From positions 1 through 64,000 of the forward strand of contig CANQRU010000009.1 of NCBI GenBank assembly GCA_947626395.1: a stretch of 64,000 bases of DNA, written 5' to 3'. The notes under the pieces are model-generated. The model saw only the letters and a program-made list of their open reading frames with translations, was not told the DNA's origin and searched no databases. Positions within the stretch are counted from its first letter, which is position 1. Each line of letters begins with the position of its first letter. Source of the DNA: an uncultured Lachnospiraceae bacterium. GTDB taxonomy: Bacteria; Bacillota; Clostridia; Lachnospirales; Lachnospiraceae. A program made the translations under genes and the position numbers. Shown in pieces: positions 36,601-43,535 of this stretch.

Positions 36601-37313
36601 CCCTCAAAATTCACGATCGGTTCTGCCGAATGCGGCTCCCTTACATATCCGCCTCTGAGCTGATCGCATAGTTTATACATAGCCGAGAAGATCCCATACT
36701 CTTCTCCGTCTGTAAAATCCTTTTCACTAATTTCCCTCACCTGTTTGCGGGTTAAAGCGACTTTAAGTTTCAGACTGCCCTCTTCTTTATCAAAGAAAAC
36801 ATAAGAAGACAGTTGTTCCGGAACAGCATATGTTTCCGGAGATTCCGGGAAAAAGGGAATTCGGCAGTCCGGCAAAACGGCATGTCGGTATGTAGCAAAA
36901 TCTACTTTGCAGCCTAATGTCTCCGGATCTTCAGATACCAAAAACGTCAGGCCAAAAGACGACGGCATATTCTGCGCTGCAAGGCTGATCTCTTCGTCCA
37001 GATTGTCCTCTTCCGCAGGCGTAACTGCATCATCCGATTCCGATGGCATGACAGCTTCCGTATTCGTTTCATCCATGTCATTCTCCGTCTCGGAAGCGGA
37101 AGCTTCCACCCGCGCCGATTCGTTGTTATCCGCATTCATCTTATTATTTCTCGGAAATAAAATACCGATCGAATACCGGATATCAGGAGAATTCGTGATC
37201 AATTCGTGCTCCTTATCCGGCAAAGATACCTCTGACCCGGGTCCGTAAAGTTCACGTCTGATCAGATTAATATACTCTTCTCTGGCTTTGAGATATTCTT
37301 TTGTTGTACTCAT
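33666..37313 (-). CDS. drmA: DISARM helicase DrmA
   Basis: 1,215 residues from ATG 37313 (AGAGGAGAATG upstream), overlapping nothing but 17 bp after drmE. SF2 helicase motifs: Walker A FPTGGGKTEAYLGL, motif II QDELHLISGPLG, motif III ASTATIRRA, and the second RecA lobe with LLATNMISVGIDVARLNVM and YIQASSRVGR (motif VI arginines). A zinc ribbon LKCPWCGTKM lies between the lobes. A long acidic N-terminal section (about 50-110, rich in Glu/Asp/Ala) precedes the helicase. DrmA is the motor of DISARM, acting with DrmB and the system methyltransferase on phage DNA. Length and motif order match class 2 systems. Confidence 0.87.
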   Translation of the reverse strand: MSTTKEYLKAREEYINLIRRELYGPGSEVSLPDKEHELITNSPDIRYSIGILFPRNNKMNADNNESARVEASASETENDMDETNTEAVMPSESDDAVTPAEEDNLDEEISLAAQNMPSSFGLTFLVSEDPETLGCKVDFATYRHAVLPDCRIPFFPESPETYAVPEQLSSYVFFDKEEGSLKLKVALTRKQVREISEKDFTDGEEYGIFSAMYKLCDQLRGGYVREPHSAEPIVNFEGKDYADDNKNLDGTSAKITALKRKIGENLFSVTIMLVNDEEGKSNGAKCIFQPTIRIESEDNGFVFREYSALTDFNSLDDEEQSLELQYRNKKVYGSGLGTSVKWEIDERGHGSIYNDFFPEVEIPPMDFSVPKNYGIDRSVLSMRYLSDLDRTASRSQKLSGLQKIVDAYGRWIDYLERKKSDLAPQYQKAAGSNITGCRSAQERMNGGLRILETNDAAWTAFTLANRAMFMQRVHLRFQDKTSNIDRYPDDTEVSAFMESVDYAANAGLTGDNYEWRLFQIAFILMDIDAIVKDDSLQREIVDLIWFPTGGGKTEAYLGLTAFTIFYRRLAHAAESGGTTVIMRYTLRLLAAQQFTRASTLICACEYIRQDAVSRRPKYGKYPLGDSEITIGLWIGNDHTPNKNEDAKKKLKALLDAQGSNLQYVKEQNNKFQVLKCPWCGTKMVKDYVKGKAKGLFGYRMRNNRHFELFCPQESCFFNLKLPIQIVDEELYACPPTLLFGTVDKFAMIPWKKEIGAFFAACSENRTPDLIIQDELHLISGPLGTMVGLYEAAIDALCRKNGKCTKIIASTATIRRAKEQCSALYNRQVSQFPHPALDAEDSFFARESQINYENNIYGRKYIGLMPSGKTKAMMEVRSIAALLQKINTMELPDEIKDKYWTLTVYFNSLKDLGKCSTLVDDDVKDFIKRTAYRLGGARDARMIARADELTSRINTTQLNETLDKLEKLSYSGENIANKRYPSNVLLATNMISVGIDVARLNVMLLVGQPKLTSEYIQASSRVGRSYPGMAFAMYDGSKSRDRSHYEQFKAYHESFYKFVEPTGATPFSKPARDRALHAVMIAMMRMLENELSSEKGAAKFTRSEYKDRVSQLKDYIIQRAVEISSRLNSAMKDDADEMADEIDTIFEKWEQLAENYDEEHFYYGEKFMAKTPDDGEGRLLKPFNTSRNDTAFDTMTSMRNVDSTVAGNILIWEEGQ

Positions 37314-37330
37314 ACGGCATTCTCCTCTAA

Positions 37331-39928
37331 TCAATAATCAGACAGCGGTCTGTTTACAACGTTAATCGGAAAGCTTTCATTTATAGGAACGATCGTTTCA
37401 ATATTCAAAATAACCGTAGCATCCTCTATTTTATCCGATACGATCGATGCAATCCGGTCATTATCGCTCTTCTGACCGGTAATCTTTCGCAAAATTGCCT
37501 GTCCGATGGCAGCCCGGATTTTTTCACGTTCTCCGTAAATAACCGTTCCTGCCCGGTAACAATCCCCGGAATGATCAAATAATTCCTCATCACCGGCGAC
37601 CAAAGCAATCTGTTGAATCGAGTCTTCTTTTCTCGGTCTGACCATATGCGCATCCTCATCCAGCCAGATCATTATCGTATTCGCCTGCACGGATACGCCG
37701 TTTCTGATCATTCTCTCCGCAATCGACTTTGCGGTATCCCCTGTACGTTTCATATATTCAACTAAAGTTGTTTTCCACTGCCTGGATTTGTAATACGCCT
37801 CGTTAACAGCGGAAGACAAAAGTCCGTTTTCTACCATATACTGAAGAATAAATTCGACTATGTCCCGTGTTTTGGAACTACTTCTCGTAAAAACTATCGT
37901 ATCTCCCTCACGGAGATCCGTTACTCCGACCTCTTTCACAAGATTCTGTTCCTCATCCAACACATAGGCTTTATAGTTTTTAGACAGAAGCGCTTTTTCT
38001 CCCGTATCAAACTTAATCGCCGCGATGACATCCGCCATGGATCTGCTGTCACCGTAACCGGCATAACTATGTACCGATCTGACAAAAGTCATATCGCTGA
38101 ATCGATTCATCTCCTCATCGATTTTCTCAACTGCATTTATTTCATCTTCATTCGCAAGCGGCGTTTCTTCATATTCATCATCAAGTTCAATCGTGGAACG
38201 CTGATTCAGAATATGTTCTGCTTTTTTTGAATTACGGGCCTTTTTCCTAAACTTATAGCTTTCTGCATCGCAGAGCAGCACATCAATTACCCGGGACGCG
38301 CGACACCGAAAAACATCAAAACGGGTCTCTGAAATATTTCCGACAACAACAATCAGATCATACAGCCTGGTGTTATCAAATCGACCGGACGTTACTATTT
38401 CGACTTGATTTATATAATCCGGAAGGCACTGACGAATTTTACTCTCAATAAGAACCGCATAATATGCTTTCGGTACTACTATCACAACATCTGATCCGAA
38501 TGCTTCCTTTAATATTTGAAATAACGCTTCTTCTTTGTCTGATTTTTCATATAATTGCATATATGCAGTTTCCAGAATATCCAATACCGTCTCCGACTTC
38601 TTTCTTAGGTACTCCGGAAACTCACGACTATAAGCCGTAATCCGGTCAAAACGCTGTGCAGGCGTTTCAATGTTAGCAATCCTGCCCTCATCAATATAAC
38701 GCTCTAATTCCTCTATGGAAAACACGGCAGTCAAAAACAAGTTCATTAATGAATATGCCTGAATAACAAAGTTATCTTTGTCTTCTCCGGAATAATCCGA
38801 GGATTTAATAAAAAGCATTGCCTGCTGAAATGCCTTATAACTTTCCCAGTCCGGGAATCCGGGAATACTTATCTCGTTAATTTCTTTATCAATTATTGCG
38901 TTGATCTGATCATCCAACTGCAAAGTAAGAGAATTCTTATTAACAGATTCAAGACTGTTCGACAGCAAAAAATCCTTCGTGCAGGCAAATACTTCCGCAT
39001 CCTCATATTCGCTGATCAGTTTTCCTGATATCTCTGAATCAATATGCAAACTCAAATAAATATACTGTATCGACTGTCTTGACAGAAGTTCCGGTATTTC
39101 TAATTCCCCGCGCCGATATGACTCATTTCCCATAATGACCATACCAATATTCTTATTGCCGCGGCGCTGCAGCATTAATTTCCTTGCTACAGACACATTT
39201 CCCGCTATTTTAATGACGGGCTCCGCTTTTGCAGGATTTCCTTCGTACGAATACGAGCCGTTTTCCGTATAATATGAAATCGGAACCAGTTCCGTCAGTT
39301 TCACATCCGTTCCGCCAAATCGGAATGACAATCCGTTTATCAGTTCATTCGATTCATTACGCGGCATCACTACCACGGTAGAAGTATCTGTAGTTCGCGA
39401 AATATCGGAATCCTCCATCTCCAGCACAGACTTAAGAAATTCATAGCGTTTTTTACTTTCCCTTCGCAGTCCTTTTCCGTCCATCGACGTTGAATTGCCG
39501 TTATAGGGAATGATTTGCGACCAATGCTTCTTTCCAACCAGAGTTCTTTTACTTTTATCATCCTGCTGCAAAACCACATAGGTATTTCCGTTATCACCGT
39601 TTTCAAATCCCTTGAAATAATACCTTTGACCGACAGCTCCGCTGTAATACAGAACAATATCTTCCGGCTCCAAAGAAAAAATCACATCATCTGCACTCGT
39701 TTTATTATAAAGAATATCAGAAAGCGCAGTCCACGAAAGCAGCAGCGCATCAAAACAGGCTGACCCTGTATGAAGTATAACACCGATATTGTGCTTCTTC
39801 TTTTCCATAGTAGACAGAACAAATTCAGAAAATGTCGTAAGAAGCAGTTCCTTTGAAATCACATTGCCGTTAAGACAAATATCGCATCTTTGAAGTACTT
39901 TGCCCATAGCCTCCCGAACTGCGTCCAT
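37331..39928 (-). CDS. drmE: DISARM class 2 protein DrmE (likely)
   Basis: 865 residues from ATG 39928, where AAAAGGAG lies just upstream and overlaps the drmMII stop; the ORF-track start 36 codons earlier would overlap drmMII. I assign DrmE from the gene order (drmMII, drmE, drmA, drmB), the length and general resemblance. The middle and C-terminal part look helicase-like without a clear Walker A: VVIVVPKAYYAVLIESKI, YDLIVVVGNISETRFDVFRCR, EGDTIVFTRSSSKTRDIVEF. Its biochemical role in DISARM is unknown. Coding is AT-richer than the flanking housekeeping genes. Confidence 0.68.
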   Translation of the reverse strand: MDAVREAMGKVLQRCDICLNGNVISKELLLTTFSEFVLSTMEKKKHNIGVILHTGSACFDALLLSWTALSDILYNKTSADDVIFSLEPEDIVLYYSGAVGQRYYFKGFENGDNGNTYVVLQQDDKSKRTLVGKKHWSQIIPYNGNSTSMDGKGLRRESKKRYEFLKSVLEMEDSDISRTTDTSTVVVMPRNESNELINGLSFRFGGTDVKLTELVPISYYTENGSYSYEGNPAKAEPVIKIAGNVSVARKLMLQRRGNKNIGMVIMGNESYRRGELEIPELLSRQSIQYIYLSLHIDSEISGKLISEYEDAEVFACTKDFLLSNSLESVNKNSLTLQLDDQINAIIDKEINEISIPGFPDWESYKAFQQAMLFIKSSDYSGEDKDNFVIQAYSLMNLFLTAVFSIEELERYIDEGRIANIETPAQRFDRITAYSREFPEYLRKKSETVLDILETAYMQLYEKSDKEEALFQILKEAFGSDVVIVVPKAYYAVLIESKIRQCLPDYINQVEIVTSGRFDNTRLYDLIVVVGNISETRFDVFRCRASRVIDVLLCDAESYKFRKKARNSKKAEHILNQRSTIELDDEYEETPLANEDEINAVEKIDEEMNRFSDMTFVRSVHSYAGYGDSRSMADVIAAIKFDTGEKALLSKNYKAYVLDEEQNLVKEVGVTDLREGDTIVFTRSSSKTRDIVEFILQYMVENGLLSSAVNEAYYKSRQWKTTLVEYMKRTGDTAKSIAERMIRNGVSVQANTIMIWLDEDAHMVRPRKEDSIQQIALVAGDEELFDHSGDCYRAGTVIYGEREKIRAAIGQAILRKITGQKSDNDRIASIVSDKIEDATVILNIETIVPINESFPINVVNRPLSDY

Positions 39929-39929
39929 C

Positions 39930-41363
39930 TTATTCTCCTTTTCTTTCACCGTCATCTGTAAACTGTAAATTTCTGAAGCAATAGGAACCGTCCGTATTTC
40001 GAAGGATGCAACCGGCTTCTGCCAATTGGGATACAATATGTGAAGCTCTTACCGATGATACATTTAAGTACGACGCTAATTCTTTGACCCGGAATTCATT
40101 ACTTTCAAAATGTTGCACAATGTCAAAATATGTATTTAACGTTTTTTCTCTCAGCGTATCCGACAAAACACAATATATCTTTTTACACATCAGGAACTCA
40201 TTCCCATACATCCCAAAAAGGCGTTTTTCAACTGCCGATAATCTCTTATATATCTCATCGCAGCAGTATTGTATAAATTTCGCGAACTCCTCAACAACCG
40301 GAATCGTAACGGAATTACCAAACTGCTTGAACTTCTGCACATCTGATACTTCCTGCGGGAATGAAAACGTATCAACGCCGTCTTTATCTACAAAAGCATA
40401 ACCGATAAACCCCTGAAGCCTTCCCCATTCATTAGGCGTCATTGTTCTGATACATTTACTATTTATCCGGGACTTTTTTCCTTTCAGTTCCATTCCGCCA
40501 TATTTCATTCCGTTTGCAGGATCATAAATTAAATTTCTTTCCCTTCCGGCTCCTCCGGTAGCCAAAAGCGTGTTGGCAACAGGATGTTCAATGTTCTGTG
40601 AATTTACTACCTGATATCCGAATCCGTAGCCACGTTCATGCTGCCTCACAATATGCTTTTCCAAAGTATCCAAATAGCCTGCCGATAAGAAAAACTTTGG
40701 ATCGACCTCTTTATCCAGTACGTCTTTTAAATCTTTATATATTACCGTCCCCGCTCTTTCAGTCGGCGTTTCCTGCGGCAAAAAAGAAAGATACTTGCCA
40801 AAATAAGCCCGGCTGAAAGCGACAATATATACCCTTGGTCTGTTCTGCGGAATTCCGTAGTTGCGGGAATTTCTTAAAAATGCCGATCGCTTGTATCGGG
40901 GTTCACCGTTTTCATCATGTGTAATCCCGATAATATGATAATCCAGCTGCCGATCCAGCGTATCCACGATAGTCGCAAAAGTCGATTTTCCGTCATGCGA
41001 TAAAAGATTTTGTACATTTTCCAAAAAAATAACTTTCGGACCGGTTATTCGTATGATCTTTGCGATATCAAAAAAAATGGTCCCTTTCGTTTTATCTTCA
41101 AACCCCTGGCGAAGTCCGACACTGCTAAATGCCTGACAGGGAAATCCGGCTAAAAGGACATCATAATGAAGGCTTTGAAGATACTTTTTGAATTCTTCAC
41201 TGGTCACATCATTATAGGGGTTTTCACCGAATAAATGCTCGTATGTTTTACACGCCATCACATCTGTTTCTGCTGACGCTACATTTGTATAACCTCCGGC
41301 TAATTCAAATCCCCTGCGGATTCCGCCAATACCTGCACACAAATCTATAGTTTTAAGATTCAT
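39930..41363 (-). CDS. drmMII: DNA cytosine-5 methyltransferase (DISARM DrmMII type)
   Basis: 477 residues. Motif I IDLCAGIGGIRRGFELAG, motif IV GFPCQAFSSVGLRQGF with the catalytic Cys, motif VI FLENVQNLL, motif VIII NRPRVYIVAF and motif X KFKQFGNSVTIPVVEEF are all present, so the enzyme should be active and protect self DNA. Residues about 400-470 (TYFDIVQHFESNEFRVKELASYLNVSSVRASHIVSQLAEAG) form an appended winged-helix domain, unusual for a plain methyltransferase; it could read DNA or autoregulate. Its ATG overlaps the vsr stop by one base. The target sequence cannot be derived. Confidence 0.9.
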   Translation of the reverse strand: MNLKTIDLCAGIGGIRRGFELAGGYTNVASAETDVMACKTYEHLFGENPYNDVTSEEFKKYLQSLHYDVLLAGFPCQAFSSVGLRQGFEDKTKGTIFFDIAKIIRITGPKVIFLENVQNLLSHDGKSTFATIVDTLDRQLDYHIIGITHDENGEPRYKRSAFLRNSRNYGIPQNRPRVYIVAFSRAYFGKYLSFLPQETPTERAGTVIYKDLKDVLDKEVDPKFFLSAGYLDTLEKHIVRQHERGYGFGYQVVNSQNIEHPVANTLLATGGAGRERNLIYDPANGMKYGGMELKGKKSRINSKCIRTMTPNEWGRLQGFIGYAFVDKDGVDTFSFPQEVSDVQKFKQFGNSVTIPVVEEFAKFIQYCCDEIYKRLSAVEKRLFGMYGNEFLMCKKIYCVLSDTLREKTLNTYFDIVQHFESNEFRVKELASYLNVSSVRASHIVSQLAEAGCILRNTDGSYCFRNLQFTDDGERKGE

Positions 41364-41779
41364 TATGTCTTGTCCTCAAGAGTACTCACAATCCTATCGG
41401 CACATGCGCTTACATTTCTTTTTATTTCATTCCCCCAAAAGCGAAGAACTACCCATCCGTCTGCTTCTAATGCCTCATTTACCTCTTTATCTCTTTCTAT
41501 ATTTCTTTCAATTTTCGGAATCCAAAAATCTCTGTTACTCTTTATTTCATCCTTCTTATGCTCCCAGTCATAACCGTGAAAAAACTCGCTGTCACAAAAA
41601 ACCGCCACTTTTTTCCCCTTAAAGGCAATATCAGGTTTTCCGCAAATACTTTTTACATTTTTTCGATAACGAATGCCTCTTGCCCACAGTTCTCTGCGCA
41701 GTAAAACCTCTATTGACGTATCCCGGCACTTAACAGCCTGCATGTTCTTACGGCGCTGTTCCGGAGTATGTCTATCCAT
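41363..41779 (-). CDS. vsr: Very-short-patch repair endonuclease Vsr
   Basis: 138 residues from ATG 41779 (AAAGGAG 7 nt upstream). Typical Vsr features: MDRHTPEQRRKNMQAVKCRDTSIEVLLRRELW, RYRKNVKSICGKPDIAFKGKKVAVFCDSEFFHG (catalytic Asp and conserved Phe/His), WIPKIERNIERDKEV and GWVVLRFWGNEIK. Vsr nicks at T:G mismatches left by deamination of 5-methylcytosine, so it guards the sites made by the adjacent cytosine methyltransferase. It is first in the operon and coupled to drmMII by a TAATG overlap. Confidence 0.9.
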   Translation of the reverse strand: MDRHTPEQRRKNMQAVKCRDTSIEVLLRRELWARGIRYRKNVKSICGKPDIAFKGKKVAVFCDSEFFHGYDWEHKKDEIKSNRDFWIPKIERNIERDKEVNEALEADGWVVLRFWGNEIKRNVSACADRIVSTLEDKT

Positions 41780-41899
41780 GATGGCTCTCCTTTTGCAAAG
41801 CATATCAGCCAAAATCAAGCAAGCCGACCCTCTGGTGAAAGCAGTCGAGAATCATTTCAATTTCGAAATTTATTTGGCCGTTTCTATCTAACTACTAAT

Positions 41900-41928
41900 A
41901 TTTTAGAGTTTATAACTCTATTTGTCAA
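41900..41928 (-). promoter_or_regulatory. vsr-DISARM operon promoter with palindromic operator in the spacer
   Basis: On the minus strand: TTGACA (41923-41928), 17-bp spacer, TAAAAT (41900-41905). The spacer is filled by a perfect palindrome TAGAGTT-TAT-AACTCTA (41904-41920), which touches the -10. A protein bound there would block polymerase. The divergent helix-turn-helix gene is the obvious candidate. Distance from the -10 to the vsr start is about 120 bp. Confidence 0.75.
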
Positions 41929-41972
41929 TAATTTCCCCTCTTTCTCTTATACTAATCCAGAGGTGCCATCGC

Positions 41973-42197
41973 ATGAAATACAATGAAAGAATCCGAGATA
42001 TCCGGGAAGATCATTCTCTGACGCAGCAAAAAGTCGCCGACCTGCTTCACGTAGGCCAGCGTACTTATGCTGACTATGAAAGCGGCAAGACGAGAATTCC
42101 GGTAGACAGTCTTCTGATTCTTGCCAGACACTATAATGTATCCATGGACTATATCACGGGCGCCAGCGATGTGATGACGGAATACCTAAAGAAATAA
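41973..42197 (+). CDS. Cro/C1-type helix-turn-helix regulator, divergent from the DISARM operon
   Basis: 74 residues from ATG 41973 (AGAGGTG upstream). Single HTH_3 domain: RIRDIREDHSLTQQKVADLLHVGQRTYADYESGKTRIPVDSLLILARHYNVSMDYITG, ending TEYLKK. Its position back to back with vsr and the palindrome in the shared promoter region suggest that it represses the restriction-type operon and perhaps itself, as control proteins of restriction-modification systems do. No effector domain is present. Confidence 0.85.
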   Translation: MKYNERIRDIREDHSLTQQKVADLLHVGQRTYADYESGKTRIPVDSLLILARHYNVSMDYITGASDVMTEYLKK

Positions 42198-42246
42198 ACA
42201 ACAGTCTCTATCCGCCGTGTTATCTCCGACCACGCCGCCCTTTCTG

Positions 42247-42370
42247 AAAAGCTCACGCCGCTTTGCCGTATAACTGTCCGGTCTGCTAAAAGCTCACGCT
42301 GCTTTGCCGTATAACTGTCCAGTCTGCTAAAAGCTCACGCTGCCTTTGCCGTATAACTGTCCAGTCTGCC
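42247..42370 (-). repeat. Three tandem 41/42-bp copies of a gene's 3' end
   Basis: Units at 42247-42287, 42288-42328 and 42329-42370 share AAAAGCTCACGCTGC and ...CGTATAACTGTCCAGTCTG. The third, 42 bp, encodes the final residues and stop of the 73-residue protein; the two 41-bp copies downstream lack one C and are non-coding. This looks like recent tandem duplication of the gene end. Confidence 0.85.
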
Positions 42371-42556
42371 GATAGCTTCTCTTAATTCCGCCTGCGACTC
42401 CCTGATGCTGCCTCTTATATGATGCACGATCAGCTTTACGTCCTCCTGCTCCGGTTCCTCATACGCGGTTTCCAGAGTTTCCAGAACGCGCAGCAGAGAC
42501 TTTTGATTGTATTCCACTTCCAGCAGATCCCTCATAATCAAATACAATTCATTCAT
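42335..42556 (-). CDS. Small uncharacterised helical protein (73 aa)
   Basis: Start ATG 42556 with AAAGGAGAAGGCAAC upstream; the ORF-track start 21 codons earlier lacks a site. The sequence MNELYLIMRDLLEVEYNQKSLLRVLETLETAYEEPEQEDVKLIVHHIRGSIRESQAELREAI is rich in heptads and should form an alpha-helical hairpin. Function not recognised. Its 3' end is duplicated downstream. Confidence 0.65.
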   Translation of the reverse strand: MNELYLIMRDLLEVEYNQKSLLRVLETLETAYEEPEQEDVKLIVHHIRGSIRESQAELREAIGRLDSYTAKAA

Positions 42557-42658
42557 GTTGCCTTCTCCTTTCCGGTCACAAAAATGTGTTGCTGTTTTAG
42601 CAGTTTTGTTTTTATTCAATTTTAGTTTTAGTTTGATTCATCTTCCGCCAAATTTTTA

Positions 42659-42687
42659 TTGCATTCTTTCCGCACTTAGTGTATAAT
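42659..42687 (+). promoter_or_regulatory. Promoter of antisense RNA, toxin module 1
   Basis: TTGCAT (42659-42664), 17-bp spacer, TATAAT (42682-42687), pointing into the reverse of the toxin 1 gene. The equivalent site in module 2 is TTGCTT (42956-42961), 17 bp, TATAAT (42979-42984). Confidence 0.8.
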
Positions 42688-42693
42688 GCGCTT

Positions 42694-42792
42694 ATCAGGG
42701 CAGTCGATATGTAGCCTCACTTGTCCCCGTCCTGCGGGGTCAAGAAATAGCACCTGGCTTGGCTGGAGCGTGGAGTGCTATTTCTTATATTT
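42694..42792 (+). ncRNA. Putative antitoxin RNA of type I module 1
   Basis: About 95-nt transcript expected from the promoter at 42659-42687. It is antisense to the 3' half of toxin gene 1 and ends in a hairpin with arms AAGAAATAGCAC (42742-42753) and GTGCTATTTCTT (42775-42786) followed by ATATTT. A small CCCCGTCCTGCGGGG hairpin precedes it. Boundaries are predicted from promoter and terminator. Confidence 0.7.
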
Positions 42793-42854
42793 AGAATCGC
42801 AACAATCAGTAACGCACACGTAAGCAATACCATGAATTCTTCGTATGTACTCAT
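42717..42854 (-). CDS. Type I toxin, TxpA/BsrG-like small membrane peptide (copy 1, altered C-terminus)
   Basis: 45 residues, too short for the ORF track. AAGGGGGCG precedes ATG 42854. It starts MSTYEEFMVLLTCALLIVAI, a single membrane helix nearly identical at the N-terminus to copy 2, as in putative holin-like type I toxins. After ILNIRN the frame differs from copy 2 (small deletion), so the TAG inside the terminator stem is missed and 18 extra hydrophilic residues follow. It may be weakened or decayed. An antisense RNA overlaps its 3' half. Confidence 0.7.
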   Translation of the reverse strand: MSTYEEFMVLLTCALLIVAILNIRNSTPRSSQARCYFLTPQDGDK

Positions 42855-42990
42855 TCGAAACGCCCCCTTTCCTCAATGCTCGGAAACGGAGGTATTCGCA
42901 CCCTATCGGCTGCCCGGATAAACATATAATACTGTCAAGGTACTGCATTTTTCTGTTGCTTTTTTCTTATTTGAGTAGTATAATATGCTT

Positions 42991-43092
42991 ATCAAGACAG
43001 CCGGTAAGGTGACTCTATCTCACCCGCCCCGGTGAAATCTAAGACTAAGAAATAGCCGTTTCCCAAGATCAAGACGGCTATTTCTTATTTTC
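42991..43092 (+). ncRNA. Putative antitoxin RNA of type I module 2
   Basis: Expected from TTGCTT-17-TATAAT at 42956-42984. The RNA runs about 100 nt and ends in a 13-bp stem AAGAAATAGCCGT (43047-43059)/ACGGCTATTTCTT (43074-43086) followed by ATTTT. The terminator stem overlaps the toxin 2 stop codon, so toxin mRNA and antitoxin RNA are complementary over their 3' ends. Confidence 0.75.
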
Positions 43093-43161
43093 CAAACTCA
43101 GAATTGCAACAATGAAAATCCCCATCGTCAGTAATACCATGAATTCCTCGTATGTACTCAC
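43078..43161 (-). CDS. Type I toxin, TxpA/BsrG-like small membrane peptide (copy 2)
   Basis: 27 residues from GTG 43161 (GGAAGGGGGTG 7 nt upstream): MSTYEEFMVLLTMGIFIVAI then LSLENKK. One hydrophobic helix with a short charged tail, the form of clostridial and bacillar putative holin-like type I toxins that depolarise the membrane. The ORF-track entry with 72 residues starts too early. The stop lies in the antitoxin terminator stem. Confidence 0.8.
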   Translation of the reverse strand: MSTYEEFMVLLTMGIFIVAILSLENKK

Positions 43162-43535
43162 AATAATCACCCCCTTCCGCAAGACTCGGAATGGGCAAGA
43201 GCACGTCCCCCGGCTGCCCGGATAAACATATGATACTGTCAAGGTACGCTCGTTTTCTTTGGTGCCGCTGGATTTTATCCGATGTAAATTACGCAAATCA
43301 GACTGACCGTCTCATCTCCGACAGAAGCGGCAGAACGCCGTATCAGATGAAATTAGTATAACATAAGAGGGGCGCTTAAGCAACCCCTCTTTCGTCGTTT
43401 TACGACCGTGTGTAAAAAGAATACCGGTGACGCTCTTTTTGTATTTCATGCATGCAGGGCGCCGGTGACGCCCTGCTCGTATATCGCTATGAATTGCCGG
43501 TTTGTCGTTATGAATCCACATGAAATCCCAAAATC
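43162..43535. other. Gene-free interval between toxin module 2 and leuS
   Basis: It holds the toxin 2 leader and duplicated flank (to about 43250), the terminator at 43366-43390 and a GCAGGGCG/CGCCCTGC hairpin at 43454-43476. The 69-residue minus ORF across the hairpins is not credible. Confidence 0.6.
43366..43390. terminator. Hairpin terminator between leuS and the toxin modules
   Basis: 7-bp stem AGAGGGG/CCCCTCT with an 11-base loop; followed by TTTCGTCGTTTT on plus and TATGTTAT on minus. It likely ends the leuS transcript and insulates the island. Confidence 0.65.

Larger units (their letters stand above)
42907..43250. repeat. Direct duplication of a toxin-antitoxin module
   Basis: The flank CGGCTGCCCGGATAAACATA...GATACTGTCAAGGTA occurs at 42907-42943 and again at 43210-43247, each just upstream (in toxin sense) of a toxin ribosome binding site; promoters, toxin starts and terminators are also shared. 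The spacing of about 305 bp marks two tandem copies of one module that have since diverged. Confidence 0.8.
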
